Source of the DNA: Enterococcus sp. 9E7_DIV0242
Lineage (GTDB): Bacteria > Bacillota > Bacilli > Lactobacillales > Enterococcaceae
DNA: 64,000 bases
Assembly: GCF_002140975.2 (NCBI RefSeq)
Contig: NZ_CP147247.1
Coordinates: forward strand, 62,001-126,000
Reading direction: 5' to 3'
Shown here in pieces: positions 1-8,731 of this stretch (its first letter is position 1; each line of letters begins with the position of its first letter). The notes beneath the pieces were generated by a model. That model saw only the letters and a program-made list of their open reading frames with translations. It was not told the DNA's origin and made no database searches. The position numbers and the translations under genes are program-made.

Positions 1-372
1 GTTAAGGCAAATCTTCGACGCGGTGTAGCAAGCGTGAAAGAGGCTGAGGAAGCTGTGCCGTCTGAACTGACGATCGGTGATTTAACGATCCATCCGGATG
101 CATATATGGTTTCTAAACGTGGGGAGAAAATTGAATTGACCCATAGAGAGTTTGAGTTGCTGTTTTATCTGGCAAAACATATTGGTCAGGTTATGACAAG
201 AGAACATTTATTGCAGACTGTATGGGGCTATGATTATTTCGGAGATGTCAGAACAGTTGATGTAACAGTTCGTCGTCTACGTGAAAAAATTGAAGACAAC
301 CCAAGTCACCCGACTTATCTGGTTACCAGACGTGGGGTAGGCTACTATTTAAGAAATCCTGAACAGGAGTAA
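1..372 (+). CDS. walR: WalR (VicR/YycF) response regulator, C-terminal part
   Basis: This is the DNA-binding half of the essential response regulator of the WalRK system, which controls cell-wall hydrolase and envelope genes. The window opens inside the gene: the frame is open from base 1, and the first residues (VKANLRR) are the usual end of the receiver domain. Residues 30-120 form an OmpR/PhoB-type winged helix, with a recognition-helix region ([19 protein letters not shown]) and a C-terminal hairpin (RRGVGYYL). The receiver domain with its phospho-aspartate lies outside the window. The partner kinase walK starts 7 bp after the stop. The family and operon order make the call secure. Confidence 0.97.
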   Translation, partial: VKANLRRGVASVKEAEEAVPSELTIGDLTIHPDAYMVSKRGEKIELTHREFELLFYLAKHIGQVMTREHLLQTVWGYDYFGDVRTVDVTVRRLREKIEDNPSHPTYLVTRRGVGYYLRNPEQE

Positions 373-379
373 TTGAGTT

Positions 380-2209
380 ATGAGAAAAAAGGTTAACTTT
401 TTTCAGTCCGTCAATTTTAAGATTGCTATTTCATTTATCCTGCTGCTTGTGATCGCAATTCAGATCATTGGCGGCTATTTTATCCGCGAGTTGGAAACCA
501 CAACAATTAGCGAATATAAAAATAATGTCGATCGTCAAGTGACACAGCTAGTCAATGTTTTAAGCAGTCCACTTGGTAGTGAAGATCAAGAGCGAACAGA
601 AATCGATTCAGATTTGAAACGTCTGTTAAGTAGTTATTCAAATAGTGAATTTTTAGAAGTTCGAGTAATCGATGATAAAGGGATCGTTCGCGCGACGAGT
701 GATTTGAATCTCCAAGGAATCGTGGGAAAGAAAAATGAATATGCTGACTTGAATAATTTGACCAGCAATAAATATGCTGCTGTGGAAAGTGGAAGAAGAG
801 TATATATCAATATACAGCCAATCCATTCCCCGACTGGTGATGCAGTCATTGGGGCTGTTTTTGTTAAAAGTAATATTGAAAGCAAGTACGAGGAAGTCAC
901 TAACATTGCTCGAATTTTTTTCACGGCTTCATTGATTGCAGGCGTGATTTCAATTATTGTGACCTTGCTGATTTCTCGATCGATCACACAGCCGATCGGT
1001 GAAATGAAGGAACAAGCCCTTCGAATCGCACGAGGCGATTATAGTGGGAAAGTCAAGGTTTATGGAAAAGACGAGCTTGGTCAATTGGCAGAAACGTTTA
1101 ATCAATTGAGCGAGCGAGTGGAAGAAGCTCAAGAAACAATGGAGTCAGAACGAAACCGTTTAGATAGTGTGTTGACTCATATGACTGATGGCGTTGTTGC
1201 GGCAGACCGCCGTGGGAAGGTCATCACGATCAATGAGATGGCTACGACATTACTGAATGTAAAGGCAGAGGAAGCCATTGGCATGTCTCTGTTGGAGCTG
1301 TTGGATATTGACGAGGACTATACCTTGCGGAAGCTTTTGGAAGAACCGGATGAGCTGCTGATCGATCGCTCACAATCTGATGAAGAAGCAGATCAGATGA
1401 TCCTTAAGGTTGATTTTGCTATGATCAGACGCGAATCTGGATTTATTACTGGGCTGGTCTGCGTAATGCACGATGTAACGGAACAGGAGAAAAATGAGCG
1501 GGAACGTCGGGAGTTTGTATCGAATGTCTCTCATGAGTTACGTACACCGCTAACGAGTATGCGAAGTTATATTGAAGCGTTGAATGAAGGCGCCTGGCAA
1601 AATCCGGAAGTTGCGCCGGATTTCTTAAGAGTTACCTTGGAAGAAACGGACCGCATGATTCGTATGATCAATGATTTGCTGAATCTGTCACGGATGGACT
1701 CAGGAAATTCTGAGCTTCAATTAGAATATGTCAATTTCAATGAGCTGATTAATTTTGTCTTGGACCGTTTTGATATGATGGTTGAGAATAATGATAAGAA
1801 ATTTACGATTCGTCGGGAATTTACTAAGCGGGATCTTTGGGTGGAGTTGGACCCGGATAAAATCATTCAGGTGTTGGATAATATCATGAACAATGCCATA
1901 AAATATTCTCCAGACGGAGGAGAAATCATCTGTCGATTACTTGAAACGCATAGTAATGTTGTTTTCAGTATTACTGATAATGGCTTGGGTATCCCGAAAA
2001 AGGATGTCAATAAAGTATTTGAACGTTTCTATAGAGTGGATAAAGCCAGAGCACGTGCGCAAGGTGGGACTGGACTGGGTCTGGCGATTTCCAAGGAAGT
2101 AATTAAGGCCCATAACGGTTCAATCTGGGTTGAAAGTACAGAAGGACAGGGCTCAACGTTCTACATCTCCCTTCCTTATGAACCTTATGAGGAGGTATGG
2201 TGGGAATGA
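380..2209 (+). CDS. walK: WalK (VicK/YycG) sensor histidine kinase
   Basis: Membrane histidine kinase that phosphorylates WalR. The 609 residues fit the family: a membrane segment near residues 10-30, an extracellular sensor loop to about 175, a second membrane segment near 178-200, a HAMP domain (about 200-255), a PAS domain (about 260-370), then HisKA with the phospho-acceptor His385 in SHELRTPL. The HATPase domain shows an N box (NNAIKYSPDGG), a G1 box (DNGLGIP) and a G2 box (GGTGLGLAIS). The gene follows walR by 7 bp and overlaps walH by 13 bp, so translation is probably coupled. Nothing is missing from the catalytic core. Confidence 0.97.
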   Translation: MRKKVNFFQSVNFKIAISFILLLVIAIQIIGGYFIRELETTTISEYKNNVDRQVTQLVNVLSSPLGSEDQERTEIDSDLKRLLSSYSNSEFLEVRVIDDKGIVRATSDLNLQGIVGKKNEYADLNNLTSNKYAAVESGRRVYINIQPIHSPTGDAVIGAVFVKSNIESKYEEVTNIARIFFTASLIAGVISIIVTLLISRSITQPIGEMKEQALRIARGDYSGKVKVYGKDELGQLAETFNQLSERVEEAQETMESERNRLDSVLTHMTDGVVAADRRGKVITINEMATTLLNVKAEEAIGMSLLELLDIDEDYTLRKLLEEPDELLIDRSQSDEEADQMILKVDFAMIRRESGFITGLVCVMHDVTEQEKNERERREFVSNVSHELRTPLTSMRSYIEALNEGAWQNPEVAPDFLRVTLEETDRMIRMINDLLNLSRMDSGNSELQLEYVNFNELINFVLDRFDMMVENNDKKFTIRREFTKRDLWVELDPDKIIQVLDNIMNNAIKYSPDGGEIICRLLETHSNVVFSITDNGLGIPKKDVNKVFERFYRVDKARARAQGGTGLGLAISKEVIKAHNGSIWVESTEGQGSTFYISLPYEPYEEVWWE

Positions 2210-3507
2210 CATTTTTAGAGAAATTGATTCGCCCCGGCTTGATTGCGATGATCATCCTCAGCTTGTATTTTTCATGGTCGATTTGGGTTAGTTCATCTAA
2301 CAAAGAAACAGTCAATCAAGGGGAAACAACGATTACTACAACAATCAAAGAACGGACCAGTCAGGAGACCTTCGCTCCTATCCGTTTGGTGAGAATGATG
2401 GAAACAGAGTCGACCTTGACTGCCAGTGAGAGCTTGATTGGTTCTGTTCAAAAGCTGATCAGTGAAAGTGAGTTTGGTCCATTATCTATCGCTGTTAATG
2501 GGGATGATGAGGCGTTTGATCGTTATTATGCGGAGCATCAAGGCGTTGAGCTGATGTATGAGGGACGATTCTTACTTTCTGAATACCTCATGACATATGG
2601 CATCGATACCGGTGAGCCTGAGGTAGCTATGGAGGATGCGTACTTCAATCGTATTCAGGTTGATTTTGATGAGAAGAAGATTTTTTTCTTTGATTTTAAC
2701 CATAAAATTGTTTATCAAGCGACGATATCTCTTAGTCGTGAAGAGGTGGAGCCTCTACTAGACAAAGATGGAGTAACTTATTTTGAGATCGCTGAACGCT
2801 CAGAGCTTTCGAATAAATCTTACTATATGGTAAAAGGATTGAAATTGAAGAAGTATAGTTACATTCTAGCTTCACAGCCGATAACCCTTTTTAGGAATGC
2901 TTTTTTCAACGATACAGAAAATATTCAAACGAATGAAGAAAGTGCGGATATTTCTTATGCTAAGGGTTCTGAAAAATTGACGGTCAATGAATTGGGGACG
3001 ATTCATTTCAATGGGAACTTGAAGAGTGAATCTGAGAAACAGAATATTTTTTCAGCTAGCTTTAAATATGTGAAAAAATTAGGGGCAAATATTGGAAATC
3101 TGCGCTATTTTGATACCTCTAATGAAACAGTGAACTACCGAACCTTTGTAGAAGGGTTCCCTGTTTTCAGTGAAAGCAACCGGGGACAGGTAAAAGTAGC
3201 AGCTACTGAACTGAATTCAGATCAGGCAAAGATAACGATTGATACCAGCGTTGATACAATTCAGGTGCCAATTCCTTCTGAAGAAGAGATCACGTTGAAA
3301 GATTCGACGGATTTATTGGATACGTTGATTGCTTATGGTGCGGATGAAGCAGAAATCAAATCAATCATTATTGGGTATACGTGGCAACGGCTTGAGGAGA
3401 CCAAACAGGTAGTGGATTTGATGCCTGAATGGTACATCTATTATCGTGACCAGTGGTTTCCAGAGCGTGAGTTACTGGAAAAACTCGCAAACTGGGAGGT
3501 GCAGTAA
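2197..3507 (+). CDS. walH: WalH (YycH) regulator of WalK
   Basis: Membrane-anchored accessory protein of the WalRK system. In Bacillus YycH and YycI bind WalK in the membrane and dampen its activity; that role is from family knowledge. The 436-residue protein has one N-terminal membrane segment (about residues 8-27) followed by a large extracellular region with no catalytic motif. It overlaps the end of walK and its stop codon overlaps the walI start (ATAATG-type junction at 3504-3509), consistent with one mRNA. Length and position between walK and walI support the call more strongly than any local motif. Confidence 0.92.
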   Translation: MVGMTFLEKLIRPGLIAMIILSLYFSWSIWVSSSNKETVNQGETTITTTIKERTSQETFAPIRLVRMMETESTLTASESLIGSVQKLISESEFGPLSIAVNGDDEAFDRYYAEHQGVELMYEGRFLLSEYLMTYGIDTGEPEVAMEDAYFNRIQVDFDEKKIFFFDFNHKIVYQATISLSREEVEPLLDKDGVTYFEIAERSELSNKSYYMVKGLKLKKYSYILASQPITLFRNAFFNDTENIQTNEESADISYAKGSEKLTVNELGTIHFNGNLKSESEKQNIFSASFKYVKKLGANIGNLRYFDTSNETVNYRTFVEGFPVFSESNRGQVKVAATELNSDQAKITIDTSVDTIQVPIPSEEEITLKDSTDLLDTLIAYGADEAEIKSIIIGYTWQRLEETKQVVDLMPEWYIYYRDQWFPERELLEKLANWEVQ

Positions 3508-4376
3508 TGGATTTTAAACGAATCGAGTGGATCTTCTTTCTCGTGTTTTTCGGTGTCAATATTTTTCTGTTTGGGATCTATCGTGAAGGGGTACAGGACG
3601 AAAGAAATGTCTCTTATTCCGATCGAGCAGAAAGCTTGGAACACCGCTTGAAAAAGGAAAATATTGAGCATAAAGGCACATTCTCTACAGCCCAAATCGA
3701 AGGTTATTATCTCAGTGGGGAAAAAACTAATTTTTATGAAATGGTTCAGCAGAAACGTATTGAACAGGGGGATAATAACCTGTTTCGTTATAATACGGAT
3801 ATTATTGAAAATGGGATGATTCGATACCCTACTGCAAATTATTATATAGATCCCAAGAATGTGGAGACAACATTGTCTGAATTTTTATCAAATAATGAGA
3901 ATGTTCTGTTTGGTAATGAATATACCTATAACAGTCAGTTTTCCAATTTGACAGGTGATTTTCCGGAGATAACGGTCTCTCAAGTTTATGAAGGGATTGC
4001 ATTTAGAGATGACAGTGCAGAAATCTCGCTTTCTTTGGAAAAACATGAGACAGATGAGCTGTTTAAAATAGCAACCTATACGCAATATCATATTGAAAAT
4101 ATTGAGAAGCTAAGAGAAAAAACCTCGTTATATACGGAACATGAAGCAGTGGAGACGCTGTATATCAATAGTAAAATACCAAGTAATTCAACCATTACTT
4201 TTTCAAAATTGGCCTATAGCTGTATTTATCAAATCAGGGAAAAGAATGTTTATGTTCCAGTTTGGTTCATTGGGATATCTTCTAATGAAACGAGCTTGCA
4301 GATTGAGCAAGTCAATGCAATGAGTAACACGATCATCACAAATAATACAGTTACAAGGGTGGAAAATCAGGGCTGA
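3507..4376 (+). CDS. walI: WalI (YycI) regulator of WalK
   Basis: Second membrane-anchored regulator of WalK, expected to form a complex with WalH outside the membrane. The protein has 289 residues, with a single membrane segment near residues 8-24 (WIFFLVFFGVNIFLFGIY) and an extracellular domain containing the VSQVYEGIAFRDDSAEISL-type repeat seen in YycI. It starts on the last base of the walH stop and is followed 51 bp later by walJ. No signal for a lipid anchor or cleavage site is visible. The order walR-K-H-I-J is diagnostic in Firmicutes. Confidence 0.92.
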   Translation: MDFKRIEWIFFLVFFGVNIFLFGIYREGVQDERNVSYSDRAESLEHRLKKENIEHKGTFSTAQIEGYYLSGEKTNFYEMVQQKRIEQGDNNLFRYNTDIIENGMIRYPTANYYIDPKNVETTLSEFLSNNENVLFGNEYTYNSQFSNLTGDFPEITVSQVYEGIAFRDDSAEISLSLEKHETDELFKIATYTQYHIENIEKLREKTSLYTEHEAVETLYINSKIPSNSTITFSKLAYSCIYQIREKNVYVPVWFIGISSNETSLQIEQVNAMSNTIITNNTVTRVENQG

Positions 4377-4427
4377 TGAATGTATAATAGAGTGCTGTAA
4401 GGAATTGAAACGAAGGGAAGCGTAAAG

Positions 4428-5234
4428 ATGGATCAGGAAAGTACTTTTAATGTCAGTGTGCTTGCCAGCGGCAGTACCGGCAATTCCCTTTTCATAGAGA
4501 CGAAAGAGAAGAAAATACTGGTGGATGCCGGACTGAGTGGGAAAAAAATCACGTCGCTATTGGCGGAGGTTGGACGCACACCGGATGAGCTGGATGCAGT
4601 TCTTGTGACACATGAACATCGGGATCATATACACGGTGTAGGTGTTTTAGCACGAAAATACAAGCTGGATGTTTATGCTAATGAAAAGACATGGCAAGCG
4701 ATGGACCCTTTGATCGGCCATGTTGCTTTGGAACAAAAGCATATTTTTGAGATGGGAAAAGTGCTTACAATGGGCGATATGGATGTTGAAAGCTTTGGCG
4801 TATCTCATGATGCGGCTGCGCCTCAATTCTATCGTTTTCATAAGGAAAATAAATCGTTTGTTATTTTGACAGACACGGGGTATTGCAGTGATCATGTTCG
4901 AGGAATTGTTCGTGATGCAGATGCGTACTTGATTGAAAGCAATCATGATTTAGGGATGCTGCGGGCAGGAGCGTATCCATGGAGCTTGAAGCAGCGTATC
5001 CTCGGTGATCAAGGACATCTTTCCAACGATGATGGAGCCTTGGTTATGGCTGATGTGATTGGTCCCAATACTAAACGCATCTATCTGGGACATTTGAGTA
5101 AGGAAAACAATATGAAGGAACTCGCTCAAATGGCGATGGAATCAATTTTGAAGGAATACGGACTAGGTGTTGGGCATACTTTTAATGTCTATGATACTGA
5201 TCCGGAATCCGCAACAGGATTGTTTTCGATATAA
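4428..5234 (+). CDS. walJ: WalJ (YycJ/VicX) metallo-beta-lactamase-fold hydrolase
   Basis: Cytoplasmic metallo-beta-lactamase-fold protein that ends the wal operon; homologues have been linked to DNA processing and cell-division coordination. The metal-binding motif THEHRDH lies at residues 61-67 (His62, His64, Asp66, His67), and further ligands are likely in VSHD (near 125) and LTDTGY (near 148). Its 268 residues match the family. A GAAGGGAAG-type ribosome site precedes the ATG. In many enterococci and streptococci htrA lies nearby; here the next gene is a Fem-type ligase, and a terminator at 5250 closes the operon. Confidence 0.94.
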   Translation: MDQESTFNVSVLASGSTGNSLFIETKEKKILVDAGLSGKKITSLLAEVGRTPDELDAVLVTHEHRDHIHGVGVLARKYKLDVYANEKTWQAMDPLIGHVALEQKHIFEMGKVLTMGDMDVESFGVSHDAAAPQFYRFHKENKSFVILTDTGYCSDHVRGIVRDADAYLIESNHDLGMLRAGAYPWSLKQRILGDQGHLSNDDGALVMADVIGPNTKRIYLGHLSKENNMKELAQMAMESILKEYGLGVGHTFNVYDTDPESATGLFSI

Positions 5235-5249
5235 TAATGAAAAGATTGA

Positions 5250-5288
5250 GAACTACAGCAAAATAAGGCTGTGGTTCTTTTTTTTTTC
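5250..5288 (+). terminator. Terminator of the wal operon
   Basis: A 10-bp stem (5250-5259 with 5268-5277, GAACTACAGC/GCTGTGGTTC) with an 8-nt loop is followed directly by a run of about ten T. It starts 15 bp after the walJ stop and is a textbook rho-independent terminator. Confidence 0.9.
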
Positions 5289-5414
5289 GAACTTCTTCTT
5301 ATAATAGTTTTACTAAGAAATACTTTTTTGCATCGGGGGTTCTGACTGAAGGCTTTAAGGTAGATTTAAGTACATAGGTGTATCGTAATCTTTGATAAAA
5401 AGGAGTGGATACGA

Positions 5415-6428
5415 ATGCCAATAATTACGAATGACGTGAAAAATAAAAACATAATGGAAGACTATGATCGGTTTGTTCAACACGCTAAATACGGATCAAT
5501 TACACAGGAAACGAGCTGGAGTAAGGCAAAGGAGTGCTGGGAACCTTTATATGTCTATTTGGAAGAAGCTGGAAAAATTGTTGCAGCAATGTCCATTTTA
5601 ATGATCAAAAATGTTGGTGAAAAACGATTTGCCTATGTCACGAAAGGTCCGGTAATGGACAAAGTTTCAGTCGATTATATGCAACAACTGATTCAAGAAG
5701 CGGAACTTGAATTGAAAAAAAGAGACGTATTTCTTTTAAGAATGGATCCTGAATACCTATACACTGAAGTGCTCGACAAGCAATTAAGAACAGCTGGATT
5801 TATTGTACGAAACAGAGGATTAAGTGGCAAGGGAACGATTCAGCCAAGGTATAACATGATTGTGAATTTAAAAGGAAAAACAGAAGAAGAAGTTTTGGCG
5901 GGTTTTTATGGAAAAACAAGGTATCGCATACGCTATGCTGAGAAAAATGGATTGGAAAGTAGGATTTCTTCTGATCGCACGGATCTGGAAATTTTCTATA
6001 ATTTGTATGCAACCACTAGCGAACGCCACGGAATATCTTATCGACCAAAGGCCTATTTTGAACGCTTGGCGGACTCCTTTCTTGCATCTGGGAAAATGAA
6101 GATCATCCTTGTTTCAATCCAAGGTGTACCAGATGCTGGCGGGCTGTGCTTTTTATCTGGGCGCAAGGTCTGGTATATGTATGCAGGAAGTACGCATGAA
6201 AATCAAGTGTTGATGGCCCCTTATTTGGTTAACTGGGAGGGGATCAAGTGGGCGTTAACAGAAAAAAAGGAAGGGTATGATTTTGGTGGCGTGTTTGAAC
6301 TGTGCAATGATGATGGGTTGTACCAATTTAAAAATGGCTTTGTTCGTCCAGACACGCCGACAGAATTTATTGGGGAAATCGATAAAGTATATGACCAAAC
6401 AGCCTATGAACAATTTAATGCGGAATAA
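5415..6428 (+). CDS. FemX-like peptidoglycan bridge aminoacyltransferase
   Basis: FemABX-family enzyme, expected to move an amino acid from aminoacyl-tRNA onto the lysine of lipid II or its precursor, building the cross-bridge of the cell wall. The 337 residues form two GNAT-like domains without the coiled-coil arm of FemA, the same size class as Weissella FemX. Family features visible are GKTRYRIRYAEKNG (about residues 165-178), the second GNAT domain with VPDAGGLCFLSGRKVWYMYAGS (about 236-257), and the end segment FGGVFELCNDDGLYQFKNGF. The start has AAAAAGGAGTGG ahead of ATG. Which amino acid is added cannot be read from sequence. A second Fem-type gene lies at 45266. Confidence 0.85.
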   Translation: MPIITNDVKNKNIMEDYDRFVQHAKYGSITQETSWSKAKECWEPLYVYLEEAGKIVAAMSILMIKNVGEKRFAYVTKGPVMDKVSVDYMQQLIQEAELELKKRDVFLLRMDPEYLYTEVLDKQLRTAGFIVRNRGLSGKGTIQPRYNMIVNLKGKTEEEVLAGFYGKTRYRIRYAEKNGLESRISSDRTDLEIFYNLYATTSERHGISYRPKAYFERLADSFLASGKMKIILVSIQGVPDAGGLCFLSGRKVWYMYAGSTHENQVLMAPYLVNWEGIKWALTEKKEGYDFGGVFELCNDDGLYQFKNGFVRPDTPTEFIGEIDKVYDQTAYEQFNAE

Positions 6429-6471
6429 TTCACTATTTCTGAAATTATCTTAGAATATTCTGAAAATAACA

Positions 6472-6747
6472 TGCTATAATAGAAAAATCGAGAGTGAGAA
6501 TGAGTATTAAGCGAAGAAATAAACCTTAAATACTTGTAAGATCAGTGCCGCACTGTTTTGTACAGTCAATGAAAGATAATCTTACTGTTTTTGGCTTTAC
6601 TGCTAATTTTTGTGTGAAGTATTTCTCATTCTATTGAATCGTATGAGAGAAAAGAATGGAGCGTCAATTGTCTGTTTATGTATTTTTAAGGGAGACTTGA
6701 AGAACACTCAATACGGGTGAGTATCAGTCTTTGATGGAGGGGAAAGT
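6472..6747 (+). promoter_or_regulatory. Extended -10 promoter and long structured leader of the DUF554 gene
   Basis: TGCTATAAT at 6472-6480 is an extended -10 element, so the mRNA probably starts near 6487 and carries a 5' leader of about 260 nt. The leader holds nested complementarities: AGAATGAG near 6498 with CTCATTCT near 6625, GTAAGAT at 6536-6542 with ATCTTAC at about 6579-6585, and a small inner hairpin ACTGT/ACAGT around 6552-6566. The outer arms close a structure of about 135 nt. I could not match it to a named riboswitch class. The ribosome site (GGAGGGG) lies at the end, just before 6748. Pairings were found by eye. Confidence 0.5.
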
Positions 6748-7449
6748 ATGATTTTATTGGGGGCAATCGTCAATGCAGCAGCGATAGTTGCAGGTAGCTT
6801 AGCGGGGGCAGTATTGCGGAATTTGAGTGAGGAAACGAAGGATACAGTAACGAAGGGAATTGGGCTAGGTGTCATTGCTTTGGGGATTCAGATGTCATTT
6901 AAGGCAGAATCCTTTATTCTTGTGTTGATCAGTTTGTGCTTAGGAGCAATGATTGGTGAGCTGGCAAAAATCGAGGATCGGATGAATCGCTTTGGTTTGT
7001 ATCTGGAAAAACGGTTTGCGAAATCGGGTAGTAATTTTGCGGAAGGCTTTGTCACAGCCTCTTTAATATTCCTTGTTGGATCAATGGCCATTATCGGAGC
7101 AATCGAGAGTGGCGTGTCAGGCAATCACCAGACGCTTTTTACTAAATCCGTCATGGATGGCTTTATGGCAATCATGCTTACAGCAACACTGGGAGTCGGG
7201 GTTTTATTCTCATCTGTTCCGGTTCTGCTGTATCAGGGCATTATCGCAATAGCAGCGAGCTTGTTGATGGGTTACGTTCCAGAAGCGTTACTTGATTTAC
7301 TAATGACTGGAATTAGCGGTATCGGTGGACTAATGATTCTTGCAATTGGGTTGAATATCACCGGATTAACAAAAATTAGAGTATCGAATTATCTACCTGG
7401 AATTATTATCCTGATACTTTTGATTATAGGACAATTTTATTTTTTCTGA
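6748..7449 (+). CDS. DUF554 family membrane protein
   Basis: Integral membrane protein of the DUF554 (YdfK/YqgA-like) family; the molecular function is unknown. It has 233 residues with about six hydrophobic segments and glycine-rich family signatures: GAIVNAAAIVAGSLAG at the N-terminus, GLGVIALGIQMSF near 37-49, VGSMAIIGAIESG near 110-122, and GGLMILAIGLNI near 193-204. The start is supported by TGGAGGGG seven bases ahead of ATG. It stands alone between the FemX-like gene and a terminator, so its long leader probably controls only this gene. Confidence 0.85.
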   Translation: MILLGAIVNAAAIVAGSLAGAVLRNLSEETKDTVTKGIGLGVIALGIQMSFKAESFILVLISLCLGAMIGELAKIEDRMNRFGLYLEKRFAKSGSNFAEGFVTASLIFLVGSMAIIGAIESGVSGNHQTLFTKSVMDGFMAIMLTATLGVGVLFSSVPVLLYQGIIAIAASLLMGYVPEALLDLLMTGISGIGGLMILAIGLNITGLTKIRVSNYLPGIIILILLIIGQFYFF

Positions 7450-7463
7450 TTATAATGAATAAC

Positions 7464-7517
7464 GAAGCGTGTGAGACAGCAGAAATAGATTTCTGTTATC
7501 TCACATGCTTCTTTTTG
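7464..7517 (+). terminator. Terminator after the DUF554 gene
   Basis: GAAGCGTGTGAGA at 7464-7476 pairs with TCTCACATGCTTC at about 7500-7512 (13 bp with one G-T pair), closing an internal AGAAAT/ATTTCT hairpin and followed by CTTTTT. Confidence 0.9.
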
Positions 7518-7639
7518 CATAAATAAACAATTATACATTATTAATATTCATTTTTATCGCTTTAAAATGCATATTTTTTCTATATTTACGAATAAATTAA
7601 TAAAAAACCATTGACTTCATCCGGTTATGAAACTATAAT
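7516..7639 (+). promoter_or_regulatory. Promoter and ARG-box-like operators of the arg operon
   Basis: TTGACT (7611-7616) and TATAAT (7634-7639) are spaced by 17 bp and form a near-consensus promoter 50 bp ahead of argC. Upstream lie TGCATAAATAAACA (7516-7529) and TGCATATTTTTTCT (7568-7581). Each fits 12 of 14 positions of the Gram-positive ArgR box TGMATWWWWATKCA as I remember it. Control by ArgR/AhrC with arginine as co-repressor is therefore likely but inferred. No ArgR gene is in the window. Confidence 0.6.
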
Positions 7640-7688
7640 GTGAAAAACGTTTCTTTTTTATGAAAAGAAAATGAAGAGGTGAAAATAA

Positions 7689-8717
7689 ATGAAGGTTTCT
7701 ATAATTGGTGCAACTGGTTACAGTGGATTAGAGGTAATTCGCTATTTGCATACTCATCCTTATGTTGAGATCGTTTCTATTCATAGTCAGACGGAGAATC
7801 AATCGATCGATACGTTTTATCCTTATCTTAAGGGATTGCTATCACTTCCTTTAGAGCCAATAAATCCAGAGAAAATCATGGCACAGAGTGATTTGGTATT
7901 TTTAGCTTTGCCATCGGGAATTTCAAAAGAAGTTGCGGCACCATTTGTTAAAAATGGGTTTCCACTAATCGATTTGTCGGGTGATTTTCGATTGGAGGAA
8001 CAGGGGGCTTATGAAAAGTGGTACAAAAAAGAAGCTGCCCATTATCCATTGATTGAGGCCTTTGATTATGGGTTGGCTGAATATAGAGCAGATATTTCAA
8101 AACCATTTATAGCGAATCCCGGCTGCTACGCGACTGCTGCAGAGCTAAGCTTTGCTCCATTATTACAAGAACAGCTCATAGAACTGGATTCCATCATTAT
8201 TGATGGGAAATCTGGACTATCTGGAGCAGGAAAAGGCTTGACTCAAGCTAGTCATTTTATTGAAGCAAATGACAATATGAGTGTCTATAAAATGAATGAG
8301 CACCAGCACATTCCCGAAATTATTCAGCAGTTTCAGCGTTGGGAGCCAGCGCTTACAGGGATTCAGTTTACGACATCGTTGATTCCTGTGACAAGAGGAA
8401 TTTTTATGACTGCGTATGCAAAGCCTAAGAATAAAATAGAGCCCAAAGAGCTGCTCGAACTTTACCGACGTTGCTATGAGGGGAAAACATTCATTCGTAT
8501 ACAAGAAGAAAATCGTTTTCCAGTGTTGAAGCAGATTATCGGGACGAATTTCTGTGACATTGGTTTGTCTGTAAATGAAGCTACAGGAATGATCACACTC
8601 GTTACAACAATTGATAATTTAGGAAAGGGTGCAGCAGGTCAGGCGATTCAAAACATGAATCTTTTTGCTGGTTTTTCTGAAACAGAAGGATTACTGCATG
8701 TATCAATCTATCCATAG
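7689..8717 (+). CDS. argC: N-acetyl-gamma-glutamyl-phosphate reductase ArgC
   Basis: Catalyses the NADPH-dependent reduction of N-acetylglutamyl phosphate to the semialdehyde, the third step to ornithine. The N-terminal Rossmann motif GATGYSG is at residues 7-13 and the catalytic cysteine is Cys146 in NPGCYATAA; the family histidine region (HQHIPEI) follows near 204. Its 342 residues are normal. It opens the order argC-J-B-D-F, 14 bp before argJ, and its promoter has ARG-box-like sites. GAAGAGGTG precedes the ATG. Confidence 0.97.
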   Translation: MKVSIIGATGYSGLEVIRYLHTHPYVEIVSIHSQTENQSIDTFYPYLKGLLSLPLEPINPEKIMAQSDLVFLALPSGISKEVAAPFVKNGFPLIDLSGDFRLEEQGAYEKWYKKEAAHYPLIEAFDYGLAEYRADISKPFIANPGCYATAAELSFAPLLQEQLIELDSIIIDGKSGLSGAGKGLTQASHFIEANDNMSVYKMNEHQHIPEIIQQFQRWEPALTGIQFTTSLIPVTRGIFMTAYAKPKNKIEPKELLELYRRCYEGKTFIRIQEENRFPVLKQIIGTNFCDIGLSVNEATGMITLVTTIDNLGKGAAGQAIQNMNLFAGFSETEGLLHVSIYP

Positions 8718-8731
8718 GGAGATAAAAAAGT

